Assembly: GCA_930367215.1 (NCBI GenBank)
Contig: OV884059.1
Location: 32,665,882-32,729,881, forward strand
Direction: 5' to 3'
Source of the DNA: Pollenia angustigena
Taxonomy: Eukaryota; Arthropoda; Insecta; Diptera; Polleniidae
DNA length: 64,000 nucleotides
Shown here piece after piece: positions 34,236 to 44,772 of the stretch. The translations under genes were made by a program, and so were the position numbers. Numbering within the stretch: position 1 is the stretch's first letter; each line of letters starts with the position of its first letter. The notes under the pieces are model-generated. The model worked only from the letters and a program-made list of their open reading frames with translations, ran no database searches and had not been told where the DNA came from.

Positions 34236-35890
34236 TTAACCATTTCGTATACCCAGAGCTTGTTCCAATTCCGCACGTTTCTGATTAACTTTAGTAAAGA
34301 AATAACGAGACACGGCTTCATGTGTCCAAGGCTGATAATAAAATTCAGCACGGCGTTCTTCTTCCGGATTGCCAGCCACATCTGTCATAGCCTGGAATAT
34401 AAACAAATAAGTATTGTATTAAGTCATTATAAGAGATGAGTATTTGCAAATTACCTTCAAATCACGCTTTTGACTAACTATCCATCGCTGTATGAATGTT
34501 TGAGGATCTTTAGCAAAGCTAAGGAAGAATTCCCGATTGGTTTTCATTTGATTTATGGTATCCACAGTTTCGTGGATTTTGGCATCAAGACCTTGAATTT
34601 CCTGCTGACTGGCGGTGCTCATAAGGAAGTTGTTCATTTGGTTTTTAAGTGTATCATCTACCTCGACATCGATGTCGTAACAAGCTGTCTGCTTGTTTTC
34701 AGCTCCGCTTTCAATAAAATGATTGATTACAATTGGATCTGGTGGGTGTAGAAGAGGATTGAGTCTTTGAGGAATTTCAGCAAATTTCATGCGTTGACAA
34801 CCAAAGATTTGTTCCAAGTACTTGTCGCAGTTAATGTATTCCCTTTCATGGGCATCTTGAAGTTTATGGGTCTTAATATACTGCCAAAGGGCAGAAATTA
34901 TGACTGGCCGTGTTTGTGTATGAACTCCTAATAAACGTGCCAAACGAGGATCCAATTTAAATTGTAATGGCTGATAATCCAATAATAGCAAAATAGTACA
35001 ACGTACGTTTCTGTCGCCAGGTCTTTTAACTTGGAAACCATCTGTCTCTTGTGTCGTATGAGTGCGATGCCACTCAACCAAATGATTGTCAGGACCATAC
35101 AATTCTTTGTCGAGTTCAATAACAAGCGACTTGAAGAATGAAGAAAATTTCCTTTTTATTTTTGTATTGGGATCACCCTTACCATCCTCTAATAAACGTC
35201 CTTCCACTCGCAGTTCCCAAGAAGCCACCGCACCCTCATCACCATCGTTAGAGGGTTCTTTGCTCGGATAAAAAGTATTTGATATAAAAATGCGCAGTTT
35301 GCGCTTTTGTTTCATGGGTCTTTTTAAAGCTTCCTGTATATCCAAACGTTTTCTCATTATAGTTGCATCCAGTTTTCTTTCAAAAGTCAGCAAGTCCATA
35401 TAGGCTTGAGATTCTGGCACTAAATCTCGCACTTTTTGTGGCAATATCTTGTCGGCCAATTTCTTTTTCTTTTTAGCTGCTGAAAATTCAGTTTTGTTTT
35501 GTGTATTACTTATGCTACGGGATTCGGCTGCGCGTTTTCCACCCCCACCACTACCCGTTCCACGTAAACCACTCTGAAAACCCGGCTGAGTTGCACGCTG
35601 ATGAAGCGGAGGACCTCCAGGAGAGTTTGCACTAGCCTGAACCGGTTGGGGAGTGCTGGGATGAATAGGAAACCCTCTTTGCTAAAATAATTAAAATTAA
35701 ATGTATTTTTATTCAATTGTGATGTATTGGTTTTTATGAACACTTCTATCGATCTGTTTTTACATACCGGAAAACCCGTTCCTGCTGCGTATGGTCTCAT
35801 ACCCGCTGCTTGAGGTGGTGGTGGTTGATAACGAGGTTGTCCAGGCACTGGTGATTGCCCTGGCTGACCAGGAGCAAATCTCTGAGCCAT
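34236..35890 (-). CDS. Bap60: Bap60, SWI/SNF (Brahma) complex 60-kDa subunit
   Basis: Exons 35768-35890, 34455-35681 and 34236-34391 join in phase 0 to 501 codons; introns are 86 and 63 bp with GT-AG borders. BAF60/SMARCD proteins are core subunits of Brahma chromatin-remodelling complexes in the nucleus and link remodeller to transcription factors. The start [12 protein letters not shown] begins a proline/glutamine/glycine-rich head. A basic [20 protein letters not shown] segment follows near residue 111. The SWIB/MDM2-like domain spans about residues 277-358 ([20 protein letters not shown] to [17 protein letters not shown]). The C-terminus includes [12 protein letters not shown] and the last-exon segment [20 protein letters not shown]. 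All parts agree with the insect family in order and length. No lesion was found. Confidence 0.97.
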
Positions 35891-36117
35891 CTTATTTAAC
35901 AAAATTTCCGAAAGTTTTCAAGAAAAACTAAGTACTTCTCTTTAACGACGCAAAGTTTTTTGGTAAAATGACGCCATTTTGCCAGCCAGATGTCAAATTT
36001 ATTTCACCACAGTTCAATAAATACAGCAGCATTGCCAGCAATAAACTTCCTTATACACCTTGAGAAATGGTATGGCACCATTGCTAACATTATCTACTTT
36101 TTGCAGTTATATTATTA
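35891..36117. promoter_or_regulatory. 5' flank of Bap60
   Basis: Upstream region of the minus-strand gene. The codon context before the ATG (AAGATGG on the minus strand) is favourable. No promoter element could be identified with confidence. Confidence 0.35.
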
Positions 36118-36465
36118 TTATACCCTCCACCACAATTAGTTGTGAAGAGGGTATATTAAGTTTGTCGTTCCGTGTGAAACTTTTTTATTATTCATCTCAG
36201 ACCCCATAAAGTATATATATTCTGGGTCCTTGAGTAATTCTAAGTCGATTTAGCCATGTCCGTCTGTCCGTCTGTTGAAATCACACTCACTTTCCAACAA
36301 CTTAAAAGAAATATCCTAAGCAGTTTGGGATTGAAATCCAGCAAAATCGGTAAAAACCGTAAAAAATAACGCTATCGTAACAAAATTTGGTACGTCACAG
36401 TTTTTTAGGACTAGAAATAACACTGTGAAATTTCGTGACGATCGGTCCATGTTTTACATTGATGA
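36118..36465 (+). repeat. dispersed element with ~152-bp repeats, copy 3 (short)
   Basis: Has the same hairpin start, TACCCTCCACCACAATTAGT, and TCTGGGTCCTTGAG head, then only about one partial tandem unit ending near CGATCGGTCCATG. Much shorter than the copies at 1910 and 9598. Confidence 0.75.
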
Positions 36466-37760
36466 AGAACAAACAAAAAAATTTTAGCAACGACCACAGA
36501 ACGAATAGCTTGTGTGTGTATTGTGCATGGGTTTTGTTTGTGTAAAATTTTTTTGCTGGCTTTTTGTTTTTGTTTTTTTATATTTATATTTTTTTTTTTT
36601 TTGTAAACAAATTTTGTTTTTTCCTACAACTACACTATTAGCTAAACCAAGCCCAATGATATTTGTGTTTTTTTAAGCCGAACGGAATTAAATGCTCTCA
36701 TCTTTTTGTTGAGTTGGATAAGAGCAGTATTATTTTTGTGCTCGAAGATGACAAACCGGGAAACGTTATTTTTAATGGTTTACTACACAAACTGTATTCA
36801 CACTATTAAATTATATTAACGATGTGACTTGGCATCCGTACTTTTCGTGTCTTCAAATACATGTATATTTTGGCGAGCACTCCAAAGCTAACTAATGTAC
36901 TCCGGCCGAATTTCTATTAACGGTTCCTCCTCTTCAACTGTCCATAATTTCATTATTTTCTTTGTTTTCGTTATTTGATTCATTATACACTTTTTTGTTT
37001 TTCCCAACACCAATTTATTTTGATTTTTTTTTTTTAATTATTTAATCTTTGACGTAATGCAATGTAATGTTTTCATCGTAAGCTACTGAACATACTTCGA
37101 TTCCTGACTTTTACTTGTTTTGAAAAGAGTTTAACTTTAAAGCGGCGTTCACAATCAAAAAAACATTTTCACTTGGTGTTCATAATAGAGCAACATTTTC
37201 TTTTTTAACTACACACATTTTGCATCAAGAAACCGTTTGCAAACTTTACCCACAACAATAGTATGCATTTATTTATATTTTTGTAAACATTTTTTTTAAA
37301 TTTTCATTCAAAACTAAATAAAATTATTTTAAACGTCAGAAACAATTTCATACAAATTGTTGCTAAAGTTCTAGTTGACTCAACTTTAGTTACATTTTTG
37401 AAAAAATTTTAGTTACATTTTTGTTCTAAAAATGAAAGGAAAATATATGAAATACTTTGGGAAGAAAAGAGATAGAAGAAAAAACGAAATTGTTTTTTTG
37501 ATTGTGAACGTTGCTTAAAACTCGTAAATTCTGTGTGTTTTTATGATAATTAAATATATGGGAAACAAAGAGAATCTAGGAATTTATTTCTCATGGTGGG
37601 TAAGTCTTTGATATTATTAGAATGTGTTTTCTAAAAAAAGCTTTTAAGGATTGTAATTTGAATTAGCATACTCATTCGAATAATATCAAAAATTTATATG
37701 GGAAACATTTTAATTTAACATGTTTTGTCAACATTTTTCTTAAACGCGTTTAAAACCTAA
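36466..37760. other. unassigned AT-rich DNA
   Basis: Contains long T runs near 36570-36605. A segment at about 37450-37495 resembles the TTTGGGAAGAAATAAGATGG block of CLPTM1L intron 2. No gene recognised. Confidence 0.5.
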
Positions 37761-37762
37761 TA

Positions 37763-38926
37763 CCGTGTTCAGATATGCACCTTAATTGAGTTTTACGCAA
37801 TAAATGCTATTATTGAGCTCAATTATACATACAAAATTGCAATTTAGTTATTGCTCAATTAATACGAAATTGTTATAAATATTGAGTAAAATTAAAATGC
37901 GACACTGTAACAAGTGTGTTTATTAAGCAAAACACAACTTACTAAACCGTGTTTTGACATTTAGCAACTGAAATTACAACAAAAAAAAAAAAAAGGCCCA
38001 TCCATTAGGTCTGCGCAGAAGCCAGATGTTTATTCCTTAAAGATTTCAAAAGTTTTTACATTTTCTTATACATGTACATTTTTGTTTACAATAATTAGTA
38101 TTGTGGTTATTTTGTTGAACTATTTATGGTTTTTAATCCAAATTTTTAATATTTTTAATTAGGCTTAAGTTCATCAAATTTGAAATTCCTTTCTTCATAA
38201 AAATAATTTAACGAAAATTAAATTTGATGAACTTAAGCCTAATTAAAAATATTAAAAATTTGGATTAAATACCATAAATAGTTTAACAAAATAACCACAA
38301 TACTAATTATTGTTAAAGCTAAGGCACGAGCGCTATGTTTGCATTTGCCCTTCAAGTTGTGCTGAAAAGGTCAGCAAGAAAAAGAAAGACAAAAAAATGA
38401 AAAAACAAAATATGTACTTTGAACTTCAAGAAGAATTCTTGACAAAAGTACGGTAAAAACAGAAGTAAAGGAAGAACATGTAAAATAAATTAAAATAGAT
38501 AATCATTAAAAGCAAATTTCGATCTACCAAATGTTAAATACAATTTGGTTTAAGGATTGATGTTTGACTAATGACGTCAGCAGTCGTCGATGGCTGCGAG
38601 TATTAAACGGCAAGCCCTCTGAGGAGATTGAGTGGTTGCAATCGAAACATGTCAGGGTAACCTGTCCGTAAAAACGCCTGAGTTCGAGCCCAGATTGAGT
38701 CAAGAATGAAAAATTATCAGTAAATTTTAATTAATTTTCATGTTGTAAAATTCCTTTCTTCATAAAAATAATTTAATGAAAATTAAATTTGATTTTTGTT
38801 TACGTTGAATGTTGTTTGTAGTAGTAATATAAATTGAGTTAGCTAAATTGTGTATATGTGAACAGAAAGATAATTATGTCAATTAACCGAATATTGACTC
38901 AATAAAAACGGTGGTTCTGAACACGG
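37763..38926. mobile_element. TA-flanked inverted-repeat element carrying SINE-like DNA
   Basis: Ends CCGTGTTCAGA, mirrored as TCTGAACACGG, with TA on each side (37761-37762, 38927-38928). Inside is a large imperfect palindrome (about 38095-38183 against 38219-38310). After that comes a copy of the tRNA-like repeat unit found at 51975-53274. The terminal repeat is short, so the outer element is only moderately supported. Confidence 0.55.
38590..38705 (+). repeat. tRNA-like SINE head, diverged copy
   Basis: TTGAGTGGTTGCAATCG near 38628 resembles a type-II tRNA A box. AGTTCGAGCCC at 38691 resembles a B box. It aligns with the units at 52437 and 53000 but has diverged. Confidence 0.5.
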
Positions 38927-38928
38927 TA

Positions 38929-39166
38929 TAAGTGTGAACATAGCATAAGGAGCTATATTTAAAGTTAATTTTCGAACACTGGTTTAAATATTTTTTGTCT
39001 GTGAACTCTGCAATATATTTTACTGTGTATGAAAATTTATACATGGCAGCATTAACAAAATGACACATTTTAATATATAGTGCTACCAAGTTATTAAAAA
39101 AGGCAACTGTTTATGTTGTGCTTTTCGGTGATTCGGCAAAAATTTTTGAAATAAATAATTTAAACA
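38929..39166. promoter_or_regulatory. 5' flank of PSMD5
   Basis: Upstream region of the plus-strand gene, AT-rich, ending AACAATG at the start codon, a good insect initiation context. No defined promoter motif was found. Confidence 0.35.
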
Positions 39167-40803
39167 ATGACAGAAGACTGGTGTTGTAGAAAACTTGAAA
39201 GCTTAAAAATAAAAGAAAATCGTTTAGCCACTTTAGCAGAAATACGTGTTCGTCTTAATGAAACCCCTAATTTGGAAACTAAAGTAACAAATCGTTTGTT
39301 AAGCTCTTCAGAAATCTACGATTGCTTAGAAGGAGAAGACCCTGATGGTGAGGAAACTACTAATATTGAACCCTTAGATTTGGTTAGTGATATATTGTCT
39401 ATATGCATGGCAAATTTGACGTTAAGGCAAACTGATTTACCACACTTGTTGCATAGAGCTTTGCTTCATAAAAGAACACGCATTAGAGCACTTGCCTTAA
39501 ATACCATCTTAAAGGAATTGCAAAACCAAATCGGAGATGATAATTTAGGAGACTGCATTTCAAATGAACTTTTGCGTCATATTTTAAATGCGGTACAAGA
39601 ATCTGAGACTGAGCTAGGCAGTCCTGCCTTAGCCATTTTATCTATAGTGTTAAACGATCGTTTAGAAGAAAAATTTGTCAAGGAAACACTATTGGAAGCA
39701 CTGAAAAAGAATGAAGTGGTTAAATGTCGATTATATGAAATGGCAGTAAATTTGGGAAAACATTCGGCTGCAACTCTAGGAAAAGTAGAATTTTTACTTG
39801 ATCATGCTTTAGCAGAACTCGATAATGATGATATATTGTTACAAGTTAATATATTGGAAATATTTGTTTCCTTAGCTGAACAAAATCATGGTCTTCTCTA
39901 CTTGGAGAAACGACAAGTTTTTGATGTTTTAAGCAAACGTGTTGAAGAAACGGAAATAAATCCGATTGATCGTCTTTTAATACCAGGTATAATGAAATTC
40001 TTTGGTAAAATTTCTAGTGTTCAGCCGCAAAAAATTATCAGTGGCTATCCACATATGATAAGATGTCTATTTGAATGTTTAAATTCTGGAGATACATCTA
40101 TTTTACCAGCAGCATTTGATACTTTGGGTAAAAATTAAAATTCTGACTAAACCATAATGTTTATTTTTTATACATAATACTTTGCATTATTAGCAAATTT
40201 AACACAAAGTCAACAAGGAGTTCTCCTGCTGGAACGAAATTATGGTAATGCGTTAAAAGATGTTTTTGAAAACTATTCCTCCTATTTGCGTAATTTGCCA
40301 ACTGATTTAAAAAATCGAGCATTTAGCAGTTTAGAACATATTTTTACATTCGAATCTATAGTTACAACTGAAATAAGGTAACTTTTTTTTTTTTTTATGT
40401 AATTATTTAAGACTGATATTTTTTTATTTCTTGTAGTTTGATTTTGCAACGTTGGTTTAATTATTTGAATGATAACACGAATAATATGCAATTCTTAATG
40501 GACTTTTGTCGCAATCCCTTTCCTGATATCAAGATTTCTACATTGAATTTATTAGGTTCTCTTTGCTTGTATCCTTGGGGCATTAGGGCTTTGAAAAATA
40601 CAGCTGGTTTTTTGGAGTTTTTACTAGATCGTAAAGTGGAGTTTGATAAAGAAGCTAAATATGCAAAATTCAGTGTCATTAAGTTGTTGGCAGATAGCAA
40701 TGATTTTGATGTTCAAACGAACATACAATTGTCCACTTATATCAATGAAGGTCCCTATTATGTGCAGAGCATAATGGACATTGCTGTGGAGGGTAATCAA
40801 TAA
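39167..40803 (+). CDS. PSMD5: PSMD5 / S5b, 26S proteasome base assembly chaperone
   Basis: Exons 39167-40127, 40194-40377 and 40437-40803 join (phases 1 and 2) to 503 codons; human PSMD5 has 504. Introns are 66 and 59 bp with GT-AG borders. PSMD5 binds the Rpt ring as a chaperone during assembly of the 19S base and is built of helical ARM/HEAT-type repeats; the sequence is leucine-rich and helical throughout. Matches to the family include NEVVKCRLYEMAVNLGKHSA, LLIPGIMKFFGKISS, a TLNLLGSLCLYPWGIRAL segment and LLDRKVEFDKEAKYAKF. The family C-terminus appears as TYINEGPYYVQSIMDIAVEG. Start AACAATG is the first ATG. The next element begins only about 60 bases after the stop. Confidence 0.94.
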
Positions 40804-40977
40804 TAAAATTTCATACTGTACAATCATATATATACATATGTATATATACATATAAACTAATTGGTCGATTACGGATGACAACACAACTGAAGTTGCGTTG
40901 CTAGTTGCCAAATTTATATTACGTATGACAACTGTCAACTAATAGATTGTTATTTCAGTTGCCATATTACTAACATA

Positions 40978-41234
40978 TATAAAAATAATAATAATACACA
41001 TTTCTGTGGTTCTCATGCGCAACCGCGTATGTCTTAAAATAAAATTTTTCAGGAGAGCCGAAAAAACCATTCTAGATCAAACTATGGGTTAGATATTGCA
41101 CCTTTTGAACTTTGTAATTGAGTTAAAACATCGGAATGGGTCTATCTGCGCTTAAAATTAAGCAATAAAGCATCAACATTTCAAAATCGAAAAAATAGAC
41201 ATACGCGGTTGCCCATGAAAACCACAGATTTTTG
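40978..41234. mobile_element. MITE, 257 bp, 8-bp duplication
   Basis: Subterminal arms CTGTGGTTCTCATGCGCAAC and, inverted, CTGTGGTTTTCATGGGCAAC pair over about 33 bases to GCGTATGTC. The flanks share CTAACATA (40970-40977 and 41235-41242), which fits a hAT-type insertion. Confidence 0.7.
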
Positions 41235-41302
41235 CTAACATATAAGCGACCACAAACTTGTAGTTGCTGCAAATATTTTTTAAACTGCAGAAGACGGCGA
41301 AT

Positions 41303-42370
41303 TAGGGAATGGTAAATCGATTTCGATTCCAATCGAAAATCGATTTTGTGGTAAAAAAATCGACTTTTTGCAGTCGAATTTACGTATGCGATTTTATACT
41401 GAAATCTTTTTTTGGGCTTTTAAATCGATTTTTTTAGTTTTATCAAAATTTTGGCAATTTTTAATTTTAATCTTAATTAAATCGATAAATTATGGGCATA
41501 CACAATAAAACTTTATCTTTTGTGCGTACATACGTCTGAAGGTATGCTTATGCAGTTTTCCAAGGTAACGTTGTAGTTTTACGTATTTATCTATTAGTAC
41601 TCTTCGTATACTGCCAACTTTAATATAAGGGCTCTTGTTCTTCAGAAAATAAAGTCATCAATGGACAGTGAACAAAACAGTTTTAAACATATCGTACCGA
41701 ACCAAAACTCAAAGTCAGCTTCGTGCAAATCAACATATAGAAACACAATAGGTGAATTAAGCCATGGCATTCCTGTGGAAATATGCTAATATTCAAACAG
41801 ATCAGTGTGTGAGCGATATTTAAATCTAGTTATAAGTAGAGTGAAAAAACAAAAAGTATGTAATTTATCCTATCAAAAACGAAATTACAAGGAAATATCT
41901 CTGCATCTTTCTGACATCAACGACATGCAAACAGTTGTTTTCTAAAACTAAGTTAATAGTAACTTAGCAAATAAACAGTCGGCACCGATCAGGAACTATT
42001 GTCGTAATCCTTTGAAATACTATCCATACATTCAGACTTGTCACATAAATCTATTCCGATCAAACTTGATTTCGTTTTATGTGGAGCAAGATACGAAATC
42101 ACTTCCACTTTCGATCGGAACTAATTTATGTCACAGGCCTGACTGACTATACAAGAATACAATTTTAATATGTGAAATGTACATGCACTTGTTCCTCTAA
42201 AGGACATCTCAAAATTTACACATTTTCAATTTTTACACGAAATATATAACTGTAAAAATCTCAGTTAAATTTCTCTAGCAGTTTGCCAAAAAATGCTGGT
42301 GTACCCCCGAAATAAAAAAAGTCGATCGAAAAATCGAAAATCGATTTTCGAATTCATTTACCATTCCCTA
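41303..42370. mobile_element. hAT-type element, 1068 bp, non-coding
   Basis: Ends TAGGGAATGGTAAATCGATT and, inverted, TAGGGAATGGTAAATGAATT. The exact 8-bp duplication CGGCGAAT lies at 41295-41302 and 42371-42378. AATCGATTTT-type motifs cluster at both ends. No transposase fragment could be recognised. Confidence 0.92.
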
Positions 42371-43206
42371 CGGCGAATCTAATAAGTAATAATATTTTTA
42401 TAAAACGTTTGCGTTTTTTATGTTTAAGTATATATATCTTTAATTTAAGATTTCAAAATGGTTATCATAACAACTCGGAAACAGTTTGAGCTTTTAATCC
42501 ATGATATAGAAACTTATCAGTGGAAAAAAGTTTGTCCACGATTGATCAGGCTGCAGCCGAGCTTTTGCAGATGGAGCTGGCAGTTAATCCGAAAGGACGT
42601 GTCATTTAGGCAAACTTAGCTTTGGAACAAGAGACTGAGCTCCAAAATACTAACTAACGGCAACAACAAACAGTAGAGGCTCTTATATGGTGTCTAATAT
42701 ATGCCACGTTACCGATCTGCGAAAAACTACTAAAATTTTTAAATTTCATTTTATTTAACTTTTTATTTACTTTTAATCACTTCTTTGTTCGTTTTTTTTA
42801 ATTGTATATTTATTTTTAGTTGCCAAAGTGTCAAAATAGCATTATCGAAAAATTTTTAGTAACTTAATAATGTTGCCGTACCTAATACTAGTTTAAATGT
42901 CAGTTGCGTTGCTTTGTAATCTTCCAGACTTGCAATTTTTGTCGAAGAAATTCTTGAGTTTTGACAGAAGTAAGAAGATTGTTTGTTTTTCTTACACCTT
43001 TTAACTTTTAAGATGTATTTGTAATATTATGTAAAATATATAAAGGCGAAAAAGACAGGCAATACAAAAATTGCAAAATTATAATTTCATAATCTAGACA
43101 TTCAATTTTTAAGCAGCATTTTTAAGAATTGCAGTAACAAAATTTCAAATCTGGGCAATGACTCTGACAACGCAACTGAAGTTGTATTGCCATCCGTAAT
43201 CGACCC

Positions 43207-43600
43207 ACAAAATTGCAAGTATGTAATTCTTAAATTTACAGTTTCATAATATATATTAAATATAGCATTAAAACTGAAACTTTCTATTCATTCTGTATTA
43301 AAATAAAAGCAATTATATGTCGTTACCTTAAACGCAAAAGACCCAATCTAACATTCATTTTGAAAATTTTACATGAGAAGCAAAAACTATTCAAAATGAT
43401 AAATTGCAATAAAGTGCTTATATGTAATTTATTTTTCTTGCAAAACCTACCAGTTGTTTTGACAATTGGAAATGTTGCATATTACGCAAACTGTTAGTTA
43501 GGGATTTTAGCGTTAAAAATATAATCTTTTATTGAAAGGGGTGCTTGTTTTTTGTTCAGTGTTTAAAAGTCTTTTCTACTTTTGCTTTTTGTTTTACTTC
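43207..43600. other. unassigned DNA
   Basis: No feature recognised. Confidence 0.5.
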
Positions 43601-43604
43601 TCTT

Positions 43605-43850
43605 GCGGCAAACCCAGCCGCGGTCGTAACTCCCAAGCCACTTATGACAATTGCCCCTCGGAAAACTATATTTGCTACCCGTTTAACATCTGATACAACG
43701 GCAAATGATGTGGAACACCACATAAGGACAAATCTTCCTACAAACTCATGCAACGGCATCTTTTAAAATTGTTCCGGAAATCCTATTTAATAGACTTGTA
43801 AGTCCAGAATTTTGGCGAAGAAACACAATAGTTTAGGAATTTATTTATCG
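43605..43850 (+). pseudogene. ORF1-like fragment of a non-LTR retrotransposon
   Basis: The frame reads RKTIFATRLTSDTTANDVEH, then after a frame change SFKIVPEILFNRLVSPEFWR. I recall the SPEFWP-type segment from ORF1 products of CR1/Jockey-group elements. Stops follow within 20 codons. It is not clearly continuous with the Jockey-type element starting near 44172. Confidence 0.45.
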
Positions 43851-44171
43851 CGAAGACAACAATGTAACACTTCCTAAATGTAATCCCAAAAAACTTAATA
43901 AATCTTCTTTTCAAATAAATAATGGTTGTATGTAGTATAATTGAATTAAAATATCGATTAATATTGAATAATGCAAACAACAAAAAACAGCGGAAAGTAT
44001 TAGAATGTTCTTAGGAGACCTTAAAGACTACATATAAAGTTTATTTCACAACCCAGCAACATTCAATTTGAAGCTGTTAAGCGGCTCATACACTTGCAAT
44101 AAAATTGTTCAATTTTACGTATTGTACAATTATATCGCCAATGTGTATGTTTAGTTCATCCCATATACAAC

Positions 44172-44663
44172 TTGCGTTACCTACTCAACAAAATAATAAC
44201 TGTTGAGGAGCCATTAAAACGAAAGGGTCCCTCCCAATGCACAAACTGTCAGGAATATGGGCATAGAAAATCATATTGTAAATTGCCTCACGTATGTGTT
44301 TTTTGTGGCGACGCTCATAAAACCGCCGAATGTAATCGTTCTAAAGCTGACCCGAATGTAAAAAATCACACGGCAAACCATAGGGGTTTTAAAGTCTTCT
44401 TGCACTTAAAAAAACCTGCTTTAGTTCAAAAATATACTCACTCCCAATATGGTCCGTCATATGCGCCCAGCCAAGCCGCTGGCTCTATTGCTAGTACAAA
44501 ACAAACAAACAAAACCAATCATATGCCCAAGTCTAAAAAGGAATCCCTAATGCGAAAAATCCCCCGAGTACTTCCAACGCAAAGCAACCTCCATACGCTA
44601 ATGTTCCTAGGGAAGGTCTACAAATGCCTTCTGGAAATATGCCTACCTCAATTGAAAATTTAA
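44172..44663 (+). pseudogene. Jockey-clade ORF1 (gag-like), 5'-truncated
   Basis: After KRKGPSQ come two CCHC zinc knuckles in tandem: CTNCQEYGHRKSYC (CX2CX4HX4C) and CVFCGDAHKTAEC. A proline/serine/threonine-rich tail follows. This is the C-terminal half of a Jockey-type nucleic-acid-binding ORF1 protein. The N-terminal half is missing or diverged. ORF2 begins about 110 bases downstream, the usual arrangement. Confidence 0.8.
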
Positions 44664-44772
44664 TTCAAACTATGAATAACTTCATGGCCACTATGCAGAA
44701 CATGTTTCAGGAAATGATGCGAAACCAGAACATGCTCCTGCAAGTTCTACTCAACAAAAAATTAACCAGTTA

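Larger units (their letters stand above)
40862..43206. mobile_element. inverted-repeat element, 2.35 kb, 3' of PSMD5
   Basis: Ends TGGTCGATTACGGATGACAA and, inverted, GGGTCGATTACGGATGGCAA; pairing continues through ACAACT. No target duplication is obvious. Two other elements are nested in it (40978-41234 and 41303-42370). No transposase was recognised in the remainder. Confidence 0.75.

Noticed and set aside
34470..35271. Plus-strand open frames over Bap60
   Set aside because: They are antisense shadows of the conserved Bap60 exon 2.
44172..44663. A cellular zinc-knuckle (CNBP-like) protein gene
   Set aside because: The two CCHC knuckles are followed directly by endonuclease and reverse-transcriptase sequence of the Jockey clade, so it is retrotransposon ORF1.
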